NCBI RefSeq assembly: GCF_022654015.1
Contig: NZ_CP073063.1
Span: 2,232,001 to 2,296,000, forward strand
Direction: 5' to 3'
Length of the DNA: 64,000 nucleotides
Source of the DNA: Brevundimonas diminuta
Lineage (GTDB): Bacteria; Pseudomonadota; Alphaproteobacteria; Caulobacterales; Caulobacteraceae
The notes under the pieces were generated by a model. That model did not search any database, was not told where the DNA came from, and saw only the letters and a list, made by a program, of their open reading frames with translations. Shown here piece by piece: positions 17,753 to 27,270 of the stretch; within the stretch, counting starts at the first letter, position 1, and every line of letters begins with the position of its first letter. Made by a program: the position numbers and the translations under genes.

Positions 17753-18685
17753 TCAGACGTGCGTCCACAACGCCGGGCGCGGCGGCGGCTCGCGCCAGGC
17801 GTCCAGCGTCTTGCACCACAGGGCGATCAGGCCACCCCGCCCCAACAGCATCAGCTTGCCCGCCTTGTCGACCGACGTCCGCCCGTCCCAGGCGCTCACG
17901 CCGGCGCGCGACACATGGCGGCCGATCGAACGATAGACGCCGCGCGCCGTGGCGATGGCCCAGGCCGAGCGCGGGTTCAGATCGCGCAAACCCCACCGGG
18001 CCGAGGCGTAGAAGGGCTCGGCCGCCGCCACTAGGCGCTGCGCGGTCCGAGCCACAGCAGCGCGGTGCTGGGGCTGATCGACCTGATCGCGCGGCACGCC
18101 CGCCTCATCCAACCAGGCGCCGGGCAGATAGACGCGCCCGCCCTTCGCGTCCTCGACCACGTCGCGGGCGATGTTCGTCAGCTGGAACGCCAGCCCCAGG
18201 TCCTGGGCGCGTCGCAGGGTAGGCGCATCGTCCACCCCCATGATCCGCGCCATCATCACCCCGACGACGCCGGCGACGTGATAGGCATAGTCCAGCGTGT
18301 CCTCCAGCGTATCGTAACGTCGGCCAACCACGTCCATCTCGAACCCCTGCAACAGGTCCATCGCCTCGTCAGCCGGAATGCCGTGACGCATGGCGACGCG
18401 CTGGAAGGCGGTGAAGACCGGGTCCGTCTGCGGCTCTCCGGCCAGGGCGGCGGCGGTGCGAAGACGCAATTCGTCTAGTCTCTCACCAGCCAGCACCGGA
18501 TCGATGCCGACCGCGCCGTGGCCCAGCACCTGGCCGTCGATCTCGTCGTCGCAATGCCGGCACCAGGAATACAGCATCCAGGCGTCGTCCCGGATCGCCG
18601 CCGGAAACAGGCGCGCGGCGGCGGCGAAGCTCTTGGACCCCTGCTCCATCGACTGGCGGCTGTGATCCAGGACGGCGTCGGTCAT
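17753..18685 (-). CDS. crtB: Phytoene synthase CrtB
   Basis: This 310-residue enzyme condenses two geranylgeranyl diphosphates to phytoene, the first committed step of carotenoid synthesis. The N-terminal SKSFAAAARLFP and the first metal-binding motif WCRHCDDEID are diagnostic of the squalene/phytoene synthase family. The second acidic motif lies in NIARDVVEDAKGGRVYLP. It is the last gene of a leftward crtY-crtI-crtB operon and overlaps crtI by four bases. No frameshift or lost motif is seen. Confidence 0.95.
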   Translation of the reverse strand: MTDAVLDHSRQSMEQGSKSFAAAARLFPAAIRDDAWMLYSWCRHCDDEIDGQVLGHGAVGIDPVLAGERLDELRLRTAAALAGEPQTDPVFTAFQRVAMRHGIPADEAMDLLQGFEMDVVGRRYDTLEDTLDYAYHVAGVVGVMMARIMGVDDAPTLRRAQDLGLAFQLTNIARDVVEDAKGGRVYLPGAWLDEAGVPRDQVDQPQHRAAVARTAQRLVAAAEPFYASARWGLRDLNPRSAWAIATARGVYRSIGRHVSRAGVSAWDGRTSVDKAGKLMLLGRGGLIALWCKTLDAWREPPPRPALWTHV

Positions 18686-20166
18686 GCCGGCTGCCTCGCG
18701 TCCTCGATCATCAGGGCGGCGGTGGCCTTGGCCGATCCGACCACGCCCGGCACGCCCGCGCCGGGATGGGTGCCGGCGCCCACGAAATAAAGGTTCGGGA
18801 TCTGGTCGTCGCGGTTATGCACCCGGAACCAGGCGCTCTGGGTCAGGATCGGCTCCAGCGAGAAGGCCGAACCCTGGTGAGCGTTCAGCTGGTCGCGGAA
18901 ATCGACCGGCGTGAAGATGCGGCAGGTATCCAGATCGGCCGTCAGGCCGGGGATGTAGCGTTCTTCCAGATAGGCCAGTATCCGGTCGCGATAGCGCGGC
19001 CCTTCGACCTCCCAGTCGATGTCCGCCGAGGCCAGGTGCGGCACGGGCGCCAGCACATAGAAGGCGTCGCAGCCTTCCGGGGCCAGTGACGGATCGGTCC
19101 GCGTCGGCGCATGCAGATACAGCGAGAAGTCGTCGGGCAGATCCGGCCCCTTGAAGATTTCGGCGATCAGTTCGCGATAGCGCGGCCCGAACAGCACCGT
19201 GTGGTGGCGCACCTCCGGGTGGACGCGTTTCAGGCCGAAATAGATGACGAACAGCGACATGGAGTGACGTCGCGACGCCAGCTTGGCGCCTTCCTTCTTA
19301 CCACGGGGCTCCTGACCCAGCAGGCGCTGATAGGTGTGAACCACGTCCGCGTTGGAGGCGACCATGTCGAAGGCCAGCGTCTCGCCGTTCACCACCACGC
19401 CGGTCGCGCGACCGTTCGCCATGATGATGCGCTCGACCGGACTGTTTAGCCGCACCTCACCGCCCAGATCCTTGAGCAGACGCACCATGGCCTGAATCAG
19501 GGCTCCGGTGCCGCCACGCGGGAACCACACGCCCCAGCGCCGCTCCAGCGCATGGATCAAGGCATAGATCGACGAGGTCGCAAACGGATTCCCGCCGACC
19601 AGCAGGGAGTGGAAGCTGAACGCCTGACGCAGATGCTCGTCCTGAATATAGCTGGCGACCTTGTCATAGACCGACCGCCAGGCCTGAAGCCGCATCAGCT
19701 CCGGCGCCGCCTTGACCATACTGGCGAAGTCCAGGAACGGCACGGCTCCCAGCTTCAGATAGCCTTCCTTCAGCAGGTCCTGCGAATAGGCCAGGAACTT
19801 GCGATAGCCTTCCTTGTCGGCCGGATTGCGCGCCACGATCTGGCGGTCCAGCTCATCTTGATCGTTGACGTAGTCGAAGACGTCGCCGTCTTCCCAGCAC
19901 AGTCGGTAGAAGGGCGCGACCGGCAGCAGTTCGACATAGTCCGACAGCTTGCGCCCGCTGGCCTCGAACAGTTCCTCCAGCGCCGACGGGTCGGTGATGA
20001 CGGTGGGACCCGCGTCAAAGGTGTAGCCCTTGTCCTTGAACACATAGGCCCGGCCGCCCTCCAGATCGCGGGCCTCGAACACCGTGGTCTGAATGCCCGC
20101 CGACTGCAGCCGTATGGCCAGCGACAAGCCTCCGAAGCCCGATCCGATTACAGCAGCCCGCATCAC
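18682..20166 (-). CDS. crtI: Phytoene desaturase CrtI
   Basis: This 494-residue FAD-dependent enzyme, peripheral to the membrane, converts phytoene to lycopene in four desaturations. The N-terminal dinucleotide-binding fold reads AAVIGSGFGGLSLAIRLQSAG. The C-terminal bacterial-type signature region reads NLYFVGAGTHPGAGVPGV, which also binds FAD. Conserved FDAGPTVITDP and SLFVIYFGL stretches support CrtI rather than another amine-oxidase-fold enzyme. The start overlaps the end of crtY and the stop overlaps the start of crtB, each by four bases, so expression of the three enzymes is coupled. Confidence 0.95.
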   Translation of the reverse strand: MMRAAVIGSGFGGLSLAIRLQSAGIQTTVFEARDLEGGRAYVFKDKGYTFDAGPTVITDPSALEELFEASGRKLSDYVELLPVAPFYRLCWEDGDVFDYVNDQDELDRQIVARNPADKEGYRKFLAYSQDLLKEGYLKLGAVPFLDFASMVKAAPELMRLQAWRSVYDKVASYIQDEHLRQAFSFHSLLVGGNPFATSSIYALIHALERRWGVWFPRGGTGALIQAMVRLLKDLGGEVRLNSPVERIIMANGRATGVVVNGETLAFDMVASNADVVHTYQRLLGQEPRGKKEGAKLASRRHSMSLFVIYFGLKRVHPEVRHHTVLFGPRYRELIAEIFKGPDLPDDFSLYLHAPTRTDPSLAPEGCDAFYVLAPVPHLASADIDWEVEGPRYRDRILAYLEERYIPGLTADLDTCRIFTPVDFRDQLNAHQGSAFSLEPILTQSAWFRVHNRDDQIPNLYFVGAGTHPGAGVPGVVGSAKATAALMIEDARQPA

Positions 20167-21329
20167 GCACGTCCTCTTTCGACCAGACAGGTCAGCGCGG
20201 CGCCGATCGGCACCGGGGGTTTTCCGCTCAGGATCCGCGCCTTGTCGGCAAGGGTGGATCCAGCGGCGTAGAAGCGTTCGACCAAAGGCTGGGGCAGACG
20301 ATAAAACCGCTCCAGCACCTTGTATCGTTCATCGGGCCGCGCCGCACGAAATAGCATCCGGTTCAGCAACCGATAAAAGCCTCGTCCGGCCCATACGTCA
20401 TGCGCATGGCGACGGATGTCTTCGGCGACCGTCGCCGGCTCGAAATCCCGCGCCAACCGGTCGGCCAGGCGCACGGCGTCCGGCAGGGAATAGCCGGTGG
20501 TCGGGTGAAACAGCCCGGCGCGCAGACCGCTGAGCGCCGTCGGCCCCATCCGCGACAAATGCGCGCCAATGTCCCCATCGAGCGCCACGGGCAAGACGCC
20601 GTCCTCCTCGCGCAAGACAGTCTCGATCTCCCAGCCCTGCGCGCGGGCGTAATCCAGCACACCCTGACGGAACGCCTCGCGATCCAGCGCATCCCCGTCG
20701 GTATAGCGCGTATCCTCGATCAGCAGCGTCCGCTCATCGAACGGCAGGGTGTAGAGAAACCGATAGCCCCCGGCCTGGTCGACACAGGCGTCCATGACGA
20801 TGGGCGTTGTCAGACCGTGCGGCGCCGCCAGCCGCACCTCCAGTCCGACGAACTTCTGGAAACCCAGCGCCAGATCCGGCGTCGCGGTCGGCCCGCGCCC
20901 ATCGATCACCGCCTTGGCGCTCAAACGCCGTCCATCAGCCAGAACCGCTTCGGTCGGCGACACTGAGGCGACTGGCGCACCCAGCATGATCCGTCCGGGC
21001 AAGGCCGCCTCGACCACCGCCGCGAACCCTTCGGCCGTGACACTGCAATAAGGCGTCGACAGCGCGCGTTCGAACTGGGGAAAACGGACGCTGTATCCCG
21101 GCCAGCGATGCACCACCAAGGGCGCGATCCAGTCGCGCTGAGCCTGCGTCAGGTCGCTGTCGAAGAAGGACCAGGTGTGGACCCCGCCCAGGGTCTGCGC
21201 CGTCTCAACGATTCGCACATCCAGATCGGGCCGCAGCTGTGACAGCCGCAGCGCCAGCAGGCCATTGGCCAGGCCGCCGCCGACCAGCAGAAGGTCCGGC
21301 GCGGAAGTGTCAAAGGCGTCGACCTGCAT
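20163..21329 (-). CDS. crtY: Lycopene beta-cyclase CrtY
   Basis: This 388-residue flavoprotein closes both ends of lycopene to give beta-carotene. It opens with the dinucleotide-binding LLLVGGGLANGLLALRLSQ, carries the HTWSFFDSDL region and the PFDERTLLIEDTRY motif, all features of CrtY-type cyclases of proteobacteria, and has the FHPTTGYSLP stretch near its C-terminal third. It heads the leftward crtY-crtI-crtB operon and diverges from crtW with 80 bases between the starts, where both promoters must lie. No clear Shine-Dalgarno changes the start choice. Confidence 0.94.
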   Translation of the reverse strand: MQVDAFDTSAPDLLLVGGGLANGLLALRLSQLRPDLDVRIVETAQTLGGVHTWSFFDSDLTQAQRDWIAPLVVHRWPGYSVRFPQFERALSTPYCSVTAEGFAAVVEAALPGRIMLGAPVASVSPTEAVLADGRRLSAKAVIDGRGPTATPDLALGFQKFVGLEVRLAAPHGLTTPIVMDACVDQAGGYRFLYTLPFDERTLLIEDTRYTDGDALDREAFRQGVLDYARAQGWEIETVLREEDGVLPVALDGDIGAHLSRMGPTALSGLRAGLFHPTTGYSLPDAVRLADRLARDFEPATVAEDIRRHAHDVWAGRGFYRLLNRMLFRAARPDERYKVLERFYRLPQPLVERFYAAGSTLADKARILSGKPPVPIGAALTCLVERGRA

Positions 21330-21409
21330 TCCAGACAGGTGGCACGCGCGGACGCATGCGGCAAGCGAACAGGATGCTTACCGGGCCGCGATGCGCTAAG
21401 TGTCGCGCC

Positions 21410-22135
21410 ATGTCCGCCGTCACGCCAATGTCACGGGTCGTCCCAAACCAGGCCCTGATCGGCCTGACGCTGGCTGGCCTGATCGCGGCGGCCTGGCTGA
21501 GCCTGCATATCTACGGCGTCTATTTTCATCGCTGGACGATCTGGAGCGTCCTGACCGTTCCGCTGATCGTCGCCGTCCAGACGTGGCTGTCCGTCGGCCT
21601 GTTCATCGTCGCCCACGACGCCATGCACGGCTCTCTGGCGCCGGGCCGCCCCCGGCTGAACACCGCGATCGGCAGCCTGGCGCTGGCCCTCTACGCCGGT
21701 TTTCGGTTCGCGCCCTTGAAGACGGCCCACCACGCCCATCACGCGGCGCCCGGCACGGCGGACGATCCCGATTTTCACGCCGACGCCCCCCGCGCCTTCC
21801 TGCCCTGGTTCTACGGCTTCTTCCGCACCTATTTCGGCTGGCGAGAACTGGCCGTTCTGACGGTGCTCGTGGCCGTTGCGGTGCTCATCCTCGGCGCCCG
21901 CATACCCAATCTTCTAGTCTTCTGGGCCGCGCCCGCGCTGCTCTCGGCGCTACAGCTCTTCACCTTCGGCACCTGGCTGCCGCACCGGCATACCGACGAC
22001 GCCTTCCCCGACCACCACAACGCCCGCACCAGTCCCTTCGGCCCGGTCCTGTCCTTGCTGACCTGCTTCCACTTCGGCCGTCACCACGAACACCACCTGA
22101 CCCCCTGGAAACCCTGGTGGCGTCTGTTCAGCTAG
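21410..22135 (+). CDS. crtW: Beta-carotene ketolase CrtW
   Basis: This 241-residue membrane di-iron oxygenase adds 4-keto groups to beta-ionone rings, leading to canthaxanthin and, with CrtZ, astaxanthin. The histidine boxes HDAMHG, HHAHHA, HRHTDD and FGRHHEHHLTPWKPWW are the CrtW set. The sequence closely resembles what I remember of Brevundimonas CrtW, including SLHIYGVYFHRW and ALLSALQLFTFGTWLPHRHT. The ATG at 21410 gives the family length; a second ATG at 21428 is possible. It stands alone on the right side of the cluster, divergent from crtY. Confidence 0.95.
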   Translation: MSAVTPMSRVVPNQALIGLTLAGLIAAAWLSLHIYGVYFHRWTIWSVLTVPLIVAVQTWLSVGLFIVAHDAMHGSLAPGRPRLNTAIGSLALALYAGFRFAPLKTAHHAHHAAPGTADDPDFHADAPRAFLPWFYGFFRTYFGWRELAVLTVLVAVAVLILGARIPNLLVFWAAPALLSALQLFTFGTWLPHRHTDDAFPDHHNARTSPFGPVLSLLTCFHFGRHHEHHLTPWKPWWRLFS

Positions 22136-22233
22136 TCGTCCACGGTGGTCGTTTTCAACGGCGACATGACGCGCGGAGCCAACTGACCCTTTGCGCAGCG
22201 GGTGGCTGCTGTCGGCCCATATTCTAAGAGGAA

Positions 22234-22325
22234 TGGCGGAGACGGAGGGATTCGAACCCTCGGTACCCCTTACGGGGTACGACGATTTAGCAAACCGTTG
22301 CCTTCAGCCACTCGGCCACGTCTCC
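22234..22325 (-). tRNA. tRNA-Ser, anticodon GCU
   Basis: Read on the minus strand, the acceptor arms GGAGACG (22325-22319) and CGTCTCC (22244-22238) pair fully. The anticodon stem-loop is ACGGT-TTGCTAA-ATCGT with anticodon GCT, the T-arm contains GGTTCGAATCC, and a long class II variable arm (TACCCCGTAAGGGGTA) identifies serine. A genomic CCA follows at 22236-22234. No integrase or repeated 3' end is nearby, so I see no sign of island insertion here. Confidence 0.95.
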
Positions 22326-22464
22326 TGCGAGGGCGTCGATAGCGGAGGCTGATGCGTCGCGCAATCCGGTTCGAGAGAAAGCGTCCACGTTAACGCGACA
22401 TAGAGGCCAAAGCGGCAGTATCGCGGCCATCATTCGCCCCCCCGGATCGCTGCTGGATCACCTG

Positions 22465-23949
22465 TTGCTCGACCGTCCCGCCAATCTCGCCGCCGACACG
22501 CCGCTGAAAGGCCGGCCTTCGCGCGGGCCGTTCCGGCCGGAGATCTGGCTGAATGCGCGCGAGCGGTCGTCCGTGCGTCTGTCGGCGCATTATTTCCGGC
22601 TGATCGACGTGCTGATGGTGTGCGGGCTGGCGTTCAGCGCGATCGTGGCCATCCAGCCGACGGGACTGGGGTCGATCACGGTCGGCGACGCCGCGCCCGT
22701 GGTCGTCGGCGCCGTTTTGGTGCTCGTGCTGATGCGCGCGCTTCAGCTTTATCGATTCGGACGCGACACGCCCTGGCCTCTGCATATGGCTGGCGTTGTA
22801 GGCGTGGGCGTCGTCTCGGCCGGTATTGCGCTCGTCCTGGGTTGGCTGCTGGACCGGCCGGCGCTGGACGTCATTGCGCCCTGGGCGCTGACGACGACGG
22901 CCGCCCTGGCGCTGTTGCACGGCCTGTGGCTGGTCGTCATTGCGCGGTGGCGTCGGCTGGGTGTGCTGTCACCCAACATCGTCATCGTCGGCGCGACCCG
23001 AAACGCACGACGTCTGATCGAACAGGCGCTGGAGCGGCGTGACATGAATGTGCTGGGCGTGTTCGACGACCGGCTGGCCCGCTCGCCCGACAGCGTCGCC
23101 GGCGTGCCGGTGCTGGGGACCGCCAAGGCTCTGCTCACCCACCGGCTGACGCCCTATATCGACCGCATCGTCCTGGCTATCGATCCGGAGGCGGGCCAGC
23201 GCGTGCGCGACCTGACGCAAACCTTGAACGCCCTGCCCAATCCGCTGACGGTCCTGGTCGATTCGGAGTTGGGACGCGACGGGGTACTAAACAGGCTGGC
23301 CAATGCGCCTCTGGCGTCCCTGGACGGTCCCGTCGATCCCGACAGGCGAGCTTTCAACAAGCGGATGCAGGATTTGCTGATCGGCGCCGTTGCCTTGGTC
23401 GTCGCTGCGCCCATCATGGCCCTGGTCGCCTTGGCGGTGAAGCTGGACAGCCCAGGCCCCGTCTTCTTCCGCCAGCGCCGCCATGGCTTCAATCACGAGA
23501 CCATCGTGGTGTGGAAGTTCCGCTCGATGCGCCACGCCGCCGCTGATGCGACCGCCAGCCGCCAGGTCTGCATCGACGACGACCGCGTGACCCGCGTAGG
23601 CCGTTTCATTCGCGCCACCAGCCTGGATGAACTGCCCCAGATCTTCAACGTCCTGTCGGGCGAGATGTCCCTGGTCGGCCCCCGCCCCCACGCCATCGGC
23701 ATGAAGACCGGCGAGACCGAATCCGCCCTGCTGGTCGCCGAATACGCCCATCGCCACCGCATCAAGCCCGGCATGACCGGCTGGGCCGCCATCAAGGGTT
23801 CGCGCGGGCCCGTGGACACCGAGGCCCAGGTGCGCGAGCGCATTCAGCTCGACATCGAATATATCGAGCGCCAGTCCTTCTGGCTGGACCTGTGGGTCAT
23901 CGCCGTCACAATCCCCGTTCTGCTGGGCGACCGGGCGGCCCTGCGTTGA
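22465..23949 (+). CDS. hfsE: Undecaprenyl-phosphate sugar phosphotransferase (HfsE/PssY-like)
   Basis: This 494-residue membrane enzyme of the polyisoprenyl-phosphate hexose-1-phosphate transferase family starts a polysaccharide repeat unit by moving a sugar phosphate to undecaprenyl phosphate. Four N-terminal helices precede a Rossmann-like middle region ([19 protein letters not shown]). The catalytic domain has [46 protein letters not shown] and a terminal helix. It leads an operon with a flippase and two glycosyltransferases, the order hfsE-F-G of Caulobacter holdfast loci. Function is firm; the hfs name rests on synteny. No ATG is in frame near the N-terminus and the TTG at 22465 has no clear ribosome-binding site. 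Confidence 0.75.
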   Translation: MLDRPANLAADTPLKGRPSRGPFRPEIWLNARERSSVRLSAHYFRLIDVLMVCGLAFSAIVAIQPTGLGSITVGDAAPVVVGAVLVLVLMRALQLYRFGRDTPWPLHMAGVVGVGVVSAGIALVLGWLLDRPALDVIAPWALTTTAALALLHGLWLVVIARWRRLGVLSPNIVIVGATRNARRLIEQALERRDMNVLGVFDDRLARSPDSVAGVPVLGTAKALLTHRLTPYIDRIVLAIDPEAGQRVRDLTQTLNALPNPLTVLVDSELGRDGVLNRLANAPLASLDGPVDPDRRAFNKRMQDLLIGAVALVVAAPIMALVALAVKLDSPGPVFFRQRRHGFNHETIVVWKFRSMRHAAADATASRQVCIDDDRVTRVGRFIRATSLDELPQIFNVLSGEMSLVGPRPHAIGMKTGETESALLVAEYAHRHRIKPGMTGWAAIKGSRGPVDTEAQVRERIQLDIEYIERQSFWLDLWVIAVTIPVLLGDRAALR

Positions 23950-25406
23950 GCGAGAAGCGCATGTTCTGGCGCGGCGTCTGGGGCTATTTGCCGGCCCAGA
24001 TCGTCCAGGGGGTCGTCGGTTTTCTGACGATCTTCGTCTTCACGCGCCTGCTCAGCGCCGAAGACTTCGGCCATTACGCCCTGGCGTTTTCGGTGACGAC
24101 CCTGGCCCACACCGTCACCTTCACCTGGCTGGAGGCGTCGATGGCGCGGTTCTGGGCGGCCGAGCGCACGCCCGAGGGCATGGCGACCCATTTCGCCAGC
24201 CTGTACCGCACCTCCTTCACCATCATCGCCGTCTTCACCCCCATCGCGGCGCTGATCGTCTGGCTGGCGCCGCTGACGCCGGCGTTCAAGATCGCCGTCG
24301 CCTTCGGCCTGGCCGGCGCGCCCGTGCGCAACCTCGCGAAGCTGGCGCAGGAGCGGTATCGCGCTGCGGGCGAGGTGTCGAAATCCGCCGCCGTGGACAT
24401 CGGCGTGGCCATCCTGGGCTTTCTGGTCGGGGCCGGGTTCGCGCTGGCCGGCGCCGGCGCGGCCTCACCCCTGCTGGGCCTGGCCATAGCCCCCCTGTTC
24501 GCCCTGCCCTTCATCCTGCCGGGCGAGTTGCGACAGGCGACGGGCGGAACCGTGGATCGCACGCGGCTGAAAGCCTACGCCCTCTATGGCTATCCCATCG
24601 CGGCGTCTCTGACGCTGGCGCTGGTGCTGGCCTCGACGGACCGGTTTCTGCTGGCCGCCTTCATGGATGCGGCGGCGGTCGGCGCCTATCACGCCAGCTA
24701 CAGCCTGGCGAACCGGACGCTGGACGTCATCTTCATCTGGCTGGGGGCGGCGGGCGCGCCGGCCATGGTCATGGCGCTGGAGCGCGGCGGGCGCGAGGCG
24801 CTGCGTCAGACGGCTATCGAGCAGGGTTCGACCTTGATCCTGATCGGCCTGCCCGCCGCCGTCGGCCTGTCGCTGGTCGCGCGACCGCTGGCGGAGCTGA
24901 TGATCGGCCAGGATCTGCGCGCCGCCGCTGCGCTTGTGACGCCGTGGATCGCCGCCTCCTCCTTCCTGTCGGGCATGATCGCCTATTATTTCGGTTTCGG
25001 CTTCACCCTGGGCAAGAAGACCGGCCTGTTGCTGGTGACCATGGCGATCCCGGCCCTGTGCAACGTCGCGCTGAACCTGATGCTGATCGCGCGCATGGGC
25101 GTCACCGGCGCCGCCGTCTCGACCACAGCCAGCTTCGCCATCGGCCTGATCGCCTGCATCCTGCTCAGCCGCCGCGCCATCGCTCTGCCCATGCCGTGGG
25201 AGGCGCTGATCCGTTGCGGAATCGCCTCCACCGTCATGGCCGGGGTCGTCTGGATGCTGCCCCCCATCGGCGGGTTCCTGGAACTGATGCTGGACGCGAG
25301 TGTGGGCGGCCTCGTCTATGCCATCGTGGCCCTGACGCTGAACGCCGCCGGGGTGCGTGACGTGCTCATGCGCCTGATCCGCGCGCGCCGGAGCGTGACG
25401 GCATGA
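23946..25406 (+). CDS. hfsF: Polysaccharide flippase, Wzx type (HfsF-like)
   Basis: This is an integral membrane protein of about 486 residues with 12-14 predicted helices and the polysaccharide-synthesis transporter signature near its start (FTRLLSAEDFGHYALAFSV). It should flip undecaprenyl-linked repeat units made by the adjacent transferases to the periplasm. The TTG at 23946 overlaps the hfsE stop; ATG at 23961 is an alternative start, and both give the same first helix. The stop overlaps the next glycosyltransferase gene by four bases. Location in the E-F-G order supports the HfsF label; the MATE/Wzx fold alone does not specify the polymer. Confidence 0.75.
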   Translation: MSEKRMFWRGVWGYLPAQIVQGVVGFLTIFVFTRLLSAEDFGHYALAFSVTTLAHTVTFTWLEASMARFWAAERTPEGMATHFASLYRTSFTIIAVFTPIAALIVWLAPLTPAFKIAVAFGLAGAPVRNLAKLAQERYRAAGEVSKSAAVDIGVAILGFLVGAGFALAGAGAASPLLGLAIAPLFALPFILPGELRQATGGTVDRTRLKAYALYGYPIAASLTLALVLASTDRFLLAAFMDAAAVGAYHASYSLANRTLDVIFIWLGAAGAPAMVMALERGGREALRQTAIEQGSTLILIGLPAAVGLSLVARPLAELMIGQDLRAAAALVTPWIAASSFLSGMIAYYFGFGFTLGKKTGLLLVTMAIPALCNVALNLMLIARMGVTGAAVSTTASFAIGLIACILLSRRAIALPMPWEALIRCGIASTVMAGVVWMLPPIGGFLELMLDASVGGLVYAIVALTLNAAGVRDVLMRLIRARRSVTA

Positions 25407-26335
25407 GCGCCCAGATCCACGACAACGCCGCCTGGTCGCAGGCGATGCCGACGATCTCGGTCCTGATCCCCTTCCTGCGTGACGATCCGCAAGGCCTGTT
25501 GCGCCAACTGGACACCGAGGCCATCGCCCTGTCCGGCGCGGTCGAGCTGATCCTGCTCGACGACGGCACAGCCGACGCTGATCTGACGACCCGGCTTCAG
25601 GCGACCATCGACGCCCTGCATCTGCCCGCCCGCCTGATCACCCTGACGACCAACGAGGGCCGCGCAAGGGGCCGCAACCGGCTGACCACCGCCGCGCGGG
25701 GCGAGGCCTATCTGTTCCTCGACAGCGACATGCGGCCCGACACGGCGGTCTTTCTGCAAAACTGGCTGCGACTGGTCACCGACAGCGCGCCCGCCGTCGC
25801 CTTTGGCGGCTTCTCGCTGGATCAGGCGCCGACCGACGCGCGGTTCGCCGTCCACCGCGCCCTGTCCGGCGCCTCGGAGTGCCTGCCCGCGTCCCAGCGC
25901 GCCTTGACGCCCGAGAAATACGTCTACACCTCCAACCTGCTGGTGCGCCGCGACGTGTTCGCTGCCGAGGCCTTCGATCCCGGTTTCAGCGGCTGGGGCT
26001 GGGAGGACGTGGAGTGGGCCATGCGCGTCTCGCGCCGCTTTCCCGTCGTCCACATCGACAATCCCGCCACCCATATGGGCCTGGACACGGTCGAGGATCT
26101 GGCGCGAAAGTTCGATCAGGGCGCCGGCAACTTCGCCCGCGTCGTCGCCCTGCATCCCGCCATCGTCCAGACCTATCCCAGCTACAAGGCCGCGCGCGCC
26201 CTGAAACGCCTGCCCGCCCTGCCCCTGGCGCGCCGCCTGATGAAACAGGCCGCCCTGACCACGGCCCTGCCGATCAAGGCGCGCGCGTTCGCGCTCAGGC
26301 TCTACCGCGCCGCCGTCTATGCGGACGCCGTCTGA
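25403..26335 (+). CDS. Glycosyltransferase family 2 (HfsG-like)
   Basis: This 310-residue cytoplasmic glycosyltransferase has a GT-A fold. The nucleotide-binding start is TISVLIPFLRDD, the first acidic motif is LILLDDGTADADL, the metal-binding DXD-like motif is FLDSDMRPD, and an acceptor-side GWGWEDVEWAMR is typical of GT2 enzymes. It adds a sugar to the lipid-linked unit. The position after hfsE and hfsF corresponds to hfsG in Caulobacter. I cannot separate HfsG from HfsL by eye, so no symbol is given. ATGA overlap with hfsF shows coupled translation. Confidence 0.75.
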   Translation: MSAQIHDNAAWSQAMPTISVLIPFLRDDPQGLLRQLDTEAIALSGAVELILLDDGTADADLTTRLQATIDALHLPARLITLTTNEGRARGRNRLTTAARGEAYLFLDSDMRPDTAVFLQNWLRLVTDSAPAVAFGGFSLDQAPTDARFAVHRALSGASECLPASQRALTPEKYVYTSNLLVRRDVFAAEAFDPGFSGWGWEDVEWAMRVSRRFPVVHIDNPATHMGLDTVEDLARKFDQGAGNFARVVALHPAIVQTYPSYKAARALKRLPALPLARRLMKQAALTTALPIKARAFALRLYRAAVYADAV

Positions 26336-26337
26336 CC

Positions 26338-27270
26338 ATGCGCGATGTCGCCGTCATCATCCCGACCCTGCGCAGGCCGGACAGTCTGGAGCGGTCCCTG
26401 CGGTCGGTCTTCACTCAGACCGGATCGCTGCAGCGCGTCGCCGCCATCGTCGTCGCCGATAACGACCCCGACGGATCAGCCGCGCCCCTGATCGAGCACC
26501 TGCGCGCCCAGGCGCCCGTGCCCCTGATCTACGCCCACGCCCCCGTCCCCGGCGTGGCGACCGCGCGCAATGTCGGCCTGTCCGCCACCGACGCGACCCT
26601 GATCGCCTTTCTGGACGACGACGAAGCCGCCTCTCCCGGCTGGCTCGCCGCCCTGCTGAGCGCCCAAACCCAGACCGGCGCCGATGTTGTCTTCGGCCCC
26701 ATTCGCGGACGGGTGCCGGAAAACACCGGCTGGACCACCGCCTATCTGGAGCGGTTCTTTGGACGCGACGGCCCGCGCGAGACCGGACTGACCGACGACA
26801 TCCACGGCTGCGGAAACAGTCTTATGGTGCGGGCGACCGCCCTGCTCGGCGAGGCCCCGTTCGACGTCGCCATGAACGAGACGGGCGGCGAGGACGACCG
26901 GCTGTTCACCGCCCTGTCGTCGCGCGGCGGCCGGTTCGGCTGGGCCGCCGAGGCCTGGGTGGACGAGTTCGCACCGCCCCACCGCGCGACGCTGACCTAC
27001 GCTCTGACCCGCGCCTTCGCCTATGGCCAGAGCCCGATCCAGATGGCCGCCGACCGCCGCGACTGGCCGGGCGTCGTCAAATGGATGCTGGTAGGCCTAG
27101 TCCAGACCGGGATTTGGGGTGCCGCATCGCTTCTGGCCGCCGTCCTTCGCCGTCCCGACCGCGCCCACACCTACGACCGCTGCGCGCGTGGTCTCGGCAA
27201 GGTCTTCTGGACCAAAGGCTTCGAGCCGAAACTCTACGGCGCGGCAATGCTGAGGCGCCCCCCGGCCTGA
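26338..27270 (+). CDS. Glycosyltransferase family 2
   Basis: This second GT2 enzyme has 310 residues. DVAVIIPTLRRPDSLERSLRSV opens the fold, IVVADNDPDG holds the first acidic pair, and LIAFLDDDEAASPGWL supplies the DXD-type metal site. ETGGEDDRLF is the likely catalytic-base region. A hydrophobic helix near the C-terminus (MLVGLVQTGIWGAASLLAAVL) may tether it to the membrane. The ATG at 26338 lies two bases after the previous stop; the longer open frame upstream is only the preceding gene read out of frame. It is the last gene of the rightward polysaccharide operon and could correspond to another holdfast transferase such as HfsL. Confidence 0.75.
   Translation: MRDVAVIIPTLRRPDSLERSLRSVFTQTGSLQRVAAIVVADNDPDGSAAPLIEHLRAQAPVPLIYAHAPVPGVATARNVGLSATDATLIAFLDDDEAASPGWLAALLSAQTQTGADVVFGPIRGRVPENTGWTTAYLERFFGRDGPRETGLTDDIHGCGNSLMVRATALLGEAPFDVAMNETGGEDDRLFTALSSRGGRFGWAAEAWVDEFAPPHRATLTYALTRAFAYGQSPIQMAADRRDWPGVVKWMLVGLVQTGIWGAASLLAAVLRRPDRAHTYDRCARGLGKVFWTKGFEPKLYGAAMLRRPPA

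Noticed and set aside
22234..22325. tRNA-Ser as an integration site for an island
   Set aside because: No integrase, no duplicated tRNA 3' end and no composition shift were seen on either side. The neighbouring genes are normal crt and polysaccharide genes.
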